Assembly: GCF_050908995.1 (NCBI RefSeq)
Contig: NC_135124.1
Coordinates: forward strand, 5,146,001 to 5,210,000
Direction: 5' to 3'
DNA length: 64,000 nucleotides
From: Andrena cerasifolii
Lineage: Eukaryota > Arthropoda > Insecta > Hymenoptera > Andrenidae
The notes below the pieces were generated by a model that saw only the letters and a program-made list of their open reading frames with translations, was not told the origin of the DNA and searched no databases. Each line of letters begins with the position of its first letter. Position 1 is the stretch's first letter. Positions 58,915 to 64,000 of the stretch are shown here, in pieces. Position numbers and translations under genes: made by a program.

Positions 58915-59151
58915 CAAGGCGGAGCATCGTGTGTAACTACTTTCCGATTGTCAAACCTGCCAACTTAAAAGTGCACACTGAAGTTGTGAGTTTGTGACAA
59001 ATACTTAGAATATTAAATACGATAGGTCAGAGATATTCGAATATTCTAATGGCTAAGTGGAATGTTAACACTTAAAATTGTCATTGACGTGTTTTCGCGT
59101 CGAGGCGGGAGAGTGTTGTTCTGAACATTGGAATCCTTGGCCAACTATGTA

Positions 59152-59281
59152 CACTAGGCGCCAAAATCGGCTTCCCTTCGTAAATTTGGCAACGTTGCAT
59201 GTCACTAGAACCGCTGAGTTATGCCTAGTGACATGCAACGTTCCCAAATTTACGAAGGGAAGCCAATTCTGGCGCCTAGTG
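59152..59281. mobile_element. 130-bp hairpin MITE with TA target
   Basis: Arms from CACTAGGCGCCAAAATCGG pair with the inverse CACTAGGCGCCAGAATTGG over about 60 bases. TA at 59150-59151 and 59282-59283. Upstream of MELK, between it and the cyclophilin. Confidence 0.8.
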
Positions 59282-59764
59282 TACAGTGTATGTACACCGA
59301 TTTCTCTTGATTCTCAGCAGCAATCGCACTCACACAGTGAAAATGCTGACCTCTCCTATATTATCTCCTTTGCGTAGCGTGCGAAGGAGCGACCGGTGCT
59401 TTCACTGTTGAAGTGCGATTAGTCTTCGAAAATCAAATGCGCACGACGTACACAGATTTTGAGATGAATTTGTAGCATCTGTAGAAGCAAAATAGTCGAT
59501 ACTCTTCAGTTTATAATAAATAGAGATATAGAAAATCAAAACTATGTTAACGTTAAGGATTACAAAAGAGACGTTAGACTTTAGACGAAGGTAGTATTTA
59601 TCTATATTTCTAGTTTCCTAAGTAATTTTACAAACACGAATAGTAAATTTATTATTTTGAATGATAATCACTTGACATAATAGTATCCATACTTGAAAAG
59701 TTATGAGAAAAAGTAGCGTGATAATTCAGCGGACTCAACCGTTGGGAACTTAAAGGTGATCAGT
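59282..59764. other. No gene recognised
   Basis: AT-rich spacer. TTCAGCGGACTCAACCGTT at 59725 is an extra fragment of the next element's terminus. Confidence 0.5.
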
Positions 59765-60150
59765 GGGTGCGTTCAGCGGACTCAACCGCTACGTAATCGC
59801 TTACTGAGCTCAACGGTGATCAGTCCTGGTTCCGCTGAACGACACTTGGGAGGGTAGCGATATTTGTAGCAACTCAACACGTTCCGCAAAAGTAGCGGAG
59901 TTTATCTACGCTCGAAAAAATGACGACAGCTCACTAAACGTGTTGAGCGCTCAGCAACCTAGCGATAGCGTTGAGCAACCTAGCGGTAGCGTTGAGCAAC
60001 CTAGCGGTAGCGTTGAGCAACCTAGCGGTAGCGTTGAGCAACCTAGCGGTAGCGTTGAGCAACCTAGCGGTAGCGTTGAGCAACCTAGCGGTAGCGTTCA
60101 ACGGAAAATCAGTGAGCGGCTACGTAGCGGTTGAGTCCGCTAAACGCACT
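59765..60150. mobile_element. TIR element family M with an internal minisatellite
   Basis: Left GGGTGCGTTCAGCGGACTCA and inverted right GAGTGCGTTTAGCGGACTCA are 30-base TIRs ending in ACCGCTACGTA. The interior holds the 21-bp tandem repeat at 59952-60098. The adjoining copy at 60151 lacks the expansion. Confidence 0.75.
59952..60098 (+). repeat. Seven 21-bp tandem units
   Basis: Unit CAACCTAGCGGTAGCGTTGAG. Six copies are identical and the first differs by one or two bases (GATAGCG). In one frame it reads as (EQPSGSV)n, which is a translation artefact of the repeat. Confidence 0.9.
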
Positions 60151-60365
60151 CAGTCCTGATCAGTCCATCGTTCCGCTGAACGACTCTTGAGAGAGTAGCG
60201 ATTTTGTAGCAACTCAACACGTTCCGTAAAAGTAGCGGACTTTATTATCGCTTAAAAAAATGGCGACCGATCACTAAACATGTTGAGAAGTGAGCAGCCT
60301 AGCGGTAGCATTCAACGAAAATTCAGTGAACGGTTACTCAACGGCTGAGTCCGCTGAACGCACCC
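60151..60365. mobile_element. Second, shorter copy of family M
   Basis: Shares GTAGCAACTCAACACGTTCC and CGCACCC right end with the first copy. Its left terminus is missing, and it has a single 21-bp-like unit (AGCAGCCTAGCGGTAGCATT). Confidence 0.7.
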
Positions 60366-61092
60366 AATATCTACCAATCACTAAATATGTACACGGGAAA
60401 ATACAAGCCTATTTTAAATAGGTTGAAGTAGTTGAAGCTGCCTACTGGGATGATCAAGTATATATTTTACTTGGTTTAATAAAACGAGTTTTATTCCATT
60501 CAAATATCGAATATTTAGATAGTTATAGGTAATTACGTAGTTACGGTTTACTATCTAATGTGAACCTTTATAATTTCGCTAATGCACAATTGTAAAATTA
60601 CAGTAAAATATTCTTTTATATCTAATTTTCTTCAATAAGATTGTGTACATACAAAATACATATACATGCAGAATGTAATTATTCATAATGAAAGGCTTAA
60701 AATGTGACATTCAAGTATGTTAGTGATTTGCTAAAGTGTTTTTAATTTACAGCTCGGTGCTATACAGATAAAAGACACGTTTACTGCTCATTGGAACACT
60801 TTAGCCTATATAGGTTTCAGAATTGTGCATAACTAAACGTTTAGAAAACTATATTCTGAAACGTGAAAGAAATAATTTTAATTAGATGCACATTGAAATT
60901 TACATTTGAACATTAGTATTGAATGTAGTTTAATTTATTGTAAGTGTAAAACAGGATTACCCATACATACATATACTAGGAAAGAAACAAATTTAGATAA
61001 AAAAATTTGAAAGTACAATGTAATAATTGCAGTTTACTCCATAAATTATATTTTCCCGTATTATGCAGATAAACAATAAGAGAACGAAATGT
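60366..61092. other. 3' flank of the cyclophilin gene
   Basis: AT-rich. A minus-strand AATAAA at 60934-60939 is 154 bases past the stop codon and could be its poly(A) signal. Otherwise nothing is seen. Confidence 0.45.
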
Positions 61093-62921
61093 TTAATCTT
61101 TGGAGTGTTGACTACTAGAACTACTTGAACGTGAGCGGCGCTTAAATTTTGGTTGATTGTTAGAGTCCGATGCATTGTCACTCTTTCTTCGGTTCTTATC
61201 GTAACGAGATGAATTCATCTCAGCATCGTAGTTAGGATTGGAATTGTTCGTCCTTCTGTAATCATTACGTCTGTCATAATATCTGTAATTGTCTCTGCCG
61301 GGTCTATTCATTCTGTAAGAATCTCGCCTGCGCGGATAATAGTTCCTCCTGTTTCTTCTCTCACGGCTATTCCTACGATCGTAATCCCTGTCTCGGGACC
61401 TTCGGCGATCTCGCGATCTCGAGCGACCACTTCCGCGCCTCCTACTTCTATCCCGCGAATCGCGTCGCGAAGATCTGTCGCCGTATGACCGATGCGAATC
61501 GCGTCTCATTGTTTTCTCATTCTTATGTTTTCCGTCTAACTTGTCTTTTGGCATAGCATCATTTACATCCGAGCTGGTATTTAAATTGTCTTGATCCTGC
61601 TCCACATTTTTATTGTCATCTTTTTTCTCGTCCGATTGATTGTTCTCTTTATTTTCCAATTCTTCAGATATACGCGCATCAGCATCAAATTTCTCTGTTA
61701 TTTGATTATCTTCGTCTGGATTCTCGGTAAACTTTTTAATTCTATCAGCCTCGCGTTTCTTTAATTCTTCTTCCTTCTTTAGACGCTCTTTCTCCAATTT
61801 CTGCGACAATAAGTTTGAACGTGTAAAGAAACAATTAAGCGAATATTAACTATATCCTAATACATAATCTCATTTATAGTTTACTTCAGTCACTTATGAT
61901 TATATACCTGAAATTCGTGTAACTTAATTGTTCGATTTTGAGCCTGTTTCCAATGAGGTGGGGTAACGCTTCTTGAGCGGCTACGTGAAGGTGTATGATA
62001 TCGCTAGAAATTTATTTACGTGTATGTATTGATTATTACACAAAGAAAAGTAAGTAGACTTAAAAAATAAGGTGCGTTTCATTCAAATAAACGACAGTAT
62101 TAGGAAGAATTATACATACCGTGTACCGTACTGTACGTACTATACACAAATACTTACAAATATTCCTCTTCCTTTAAATAGGCGACCAGTTCTTCTATGT
62201 GATCGTATCCGATCTCTACCATAATGTTGCCTAAATTCTTTTTGATTCGCATTATTAGTAGGCCCTGCTCTATACAAAAATTTGTTCGCTGGTACTTCAG
62301 GAATTTCATCTGGATCAATTTTTGTTACTGAAACAAGGGGATGAGGCTTCCCAAGATCATCTTCGTTCGAATCATGAATCTCCCCGTCTTCTGACTTCGC
62401 TCTTTTTTTACTGTAACATTGTTGAATTATTAGTCTGGTTTTATTTTATCATTATTCTAAGAATCATAAAATAAATTATACTTCTTCTTAGTCTTTTTCT
62501 TCTTTTTAGATTTTTCTGCATACGAATCGGAGTCAGATTCGGATGAACTGCTATCCTTCGTTTCACGCTTTTTTGCTGTAAATAATAATAACGAATCAAG
62601 TTTTAAATATACTCGTATACTTTTAAAAGTCAATAATTTCTAATAAAAACGAAGTATACCTTTACTTTTGACTTTCAGTACGAGTTCTCCGCAATTTACA
62701 ACCTTAGCATCTTGCAACGGACGGGACATACGGTCTACTGGCAATCCTTCAATATGTGTAACAATTTCCTGGCCAGACACTACTTCTCCAAAAACCACAT
62801 GGACACTAAGAAATTTCACATTTAAATATAAAAATGCTGCCCAGATTGTACGGAACTGTAATAGTGGAACATGGTATTTATTTTTACTTACTTGTCGAGG
62901 TGAGGCGCTGGTTGTGTTGTA
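61093..62921 (-). CDS. SR-rich nuclear cyclophilin (PPIG/Moca-cyp type), 3' six exons, partial
   Basis: A peptidyl-prolyl cis-trans isomerase associated with pre-mRNA splicing in related proteins. Exons, 5' to 3': 62892-62921, 62660-62805, 62482-62575, 62158-62410, 61908-62003, 61093-61800. All have GT/AG borders and joining phases; together they give the C-terminal 441 residues. The first two exons finish the isomerase domain (TTQPAPHLDNVHVVFGEVVSGQ, written here as TTQPAPHLDN and VHVVFGEVVSGQ, then PLQDAKVVNCGELV). Next come lysine/serine-rich linkers, EIPEVPANKFLYRAGP, and RYHTPSRSRSRSVTPPHW, the hallmark of this subfamily. A long RS/RD-rich tail ends SSSSSSQHSKD. The isomerase N-terminus is not in the window as far as I can see. 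The first visible exon is only 30 bp, which is odd. NKTR-type cyclophilin is the alternative. Confidence 0.9.
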
Positions 62922-64000
62922 CTACAACAACAAAATATGATTAAGGGGATGAGAGATGAACAGAAAGAGCCAGCTTTCATTGGTCATTGTGTTGTAGTAG
63001 TGGTGTGCAGACCCTTCCCTCATGACTACACAGAAATATAGCTAAGTTATTCATTCCTCCAAAGATATTCTTACTTCTATGCTTTTCAATATTCTTCAGA
63101 TTTACGTGACTCGTATAAACTATCGAATATTCAATGACTTTATACGACACAGCGACGTCGGTACTTAAACGGAGATAAGCAAATGTAACATTAAAATCAA
63201 CACACCCAACTTTCCTTTTATTTAATGTATATATCACCTGCTTTCGAAATATATTTAGAAAACTTACTAACCTAAACAATTGGTAAAACATGAGAATAAA
63301 TATGTATTAAATTCCTATTACCTTTACCTTTGAAGTTGACAAAGAATACATCTGTCAGCAGAGAAAAATAATTTTGAGCGAGTAGAAATATTAAAAAAAT
63401 AAGGTCTGTACACAAAATATTGGCTGTACTTCCGAAAGGGACCGATAGCCGATCCAGATGAAACTTGGTGGGTATTACGAGGAGTGTGGAAGGACTCCAA
63501 ATATAAAATTTTAGCTTCGGCAATTAATGCGTTCAAAAGATACAGGGGTAATTGTGCATAAAAGGGTACACCTTTTTTACCGATCTTTTTTAATCACTTT
63601 ACCAGGGTCCCCCCTCTTAATAATATTTCTGTTGACTTATACCGACACAACGCATTCCACTTTCCAACTTGTCCAGGGTATTAGTATTGGTTGGGGCTAG
63701 ATTAGCGCGGGGGGCGCGCGCCCGCTCGCGGGCGCGTAAAGCATGGTGGCGAACCGATGTGAGTTTGGCGATGCTAAAAATGAGACTGTGATTACAAAAT
63801 TTCAAAAATAAAAAATAGGGGGACGAAAAGGCTCCCGGGTAGGGAGGCCTGCACCAACGCCCGCAAAAAATTTTCAAAAAGAATGAAAAATTTTTTATTA
63901 ATATTTCGGAAACTAATAAATACCCGAAGCCCCAATTTTAGATTTAGGTTCACACGCCCTCCCCACCCGTCCCCCCAAACCTCATCTCGATCGGCCACCG
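62922..64000. other. Intron or 5' flank of the cyclophilin; no coding exon seen
   Basis: No sequence matching the isomerase N-terminal motifs (FMCQGGD, GPGVLSMAN types) was found on the minus strand. ACACAACCA-like words recur at 62915 and 62993 (TACAACACAATGACC). A GC-rich CGCGCGCCCGCTCGCGG run sits at 63713-63735. The missing exons should lie beyond the right edge. Confidence 0.5.

Noticed and set aside
59940..60134. Frame encoding (EQPSGSV)n, and the direct repeats as a CRISPR-like array
   Set aside because: Units are contiguous without spacers, the locus is eukaryotic, and the coding frame is a by-product of a 21-bp repeat inside a TIR element.

Overview
This is eukaryotic, almost certainly insect nuclear DNA, and most likely hymenopteran. 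That lineage guess is an inference from gene structure, AT-rich DNA with CpG-rich islands and the transposon families seen; there is no decisive marker. The window is gene-poor and repeat-rich. Only two genes can be named with confidence, both on the minus strand at the right end. One is a complete 14-exon maternal embryonic leucine zipper kinase gene (MELK, 54418-58808; the conceptual spliced product is 636 residues). The other is the 3' part of an SR-rich nuclear cyclophilin of the PPIG/Moca-cyp type (61093-62921), whose 5' exons lie outside the window or were not found.

Two further small plus-strand genes are supported by splice signals. The first is a two-exon gene at 8889-13091 for a 149-residue, cysteine-free (after signal cleavage) secreted helical protein, with a clear TATA box and poly(A) signal. 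The second is a short two-exon candidate at 46193-46602. A few ATG-initiated small ORFs (5358-5636, 13305-13697 minus, 33546-33800, 45777-46145 minus) are listed at low confidence. The first 8.8 kb and 13.7-42.6 kb have no recognisable protein-coding gene.

The rest is dominated by non-autonomous transposons, many with termini and target-site duplications (TSDs) readable to the base. (1) Elements flanked by TTAA, mostly with GGGG or purine termini: 6752, 15296, 15973, 18101, 24232, 28223, 28960, 38931, 47453. Several abut and share one TTAA. (2) hAT-type elements with 8-bp TSDs: 19989, 30085, 31723, 34956, 40499, 50003, 51444. (3) Elements with TA TSDs: 34386, 44079, 54728, 56369, 56541, 59152. 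(4) A group with AGGGT termini: 7249, 9174, 42664-45728, 52516. (5) Two 5S rRNA-derived SINEs (5892-6188 and 37596-38352), each flanked by 17-20-bp TSDs and carrying a conserved 3' stem-loop. (6) Two non-LTR retrotransposon fragments: 24765-25560 minus, and 45254-45678 with a 14-bp TSD. Many insertions are nested, so part of the insertion order can be read directly.

How the genes relate: MELK (a cell-cycle kinase) and the cyclophilin are co-oriented with 2.3 kb between them, which itself holds a hairpin MITE and a tandemly duplicated repeat element. MELK intron 7 is made almost entirely of two abutting TA-type elements. No operon, CRISPR, rRNA or intact tRNA gene was seen.
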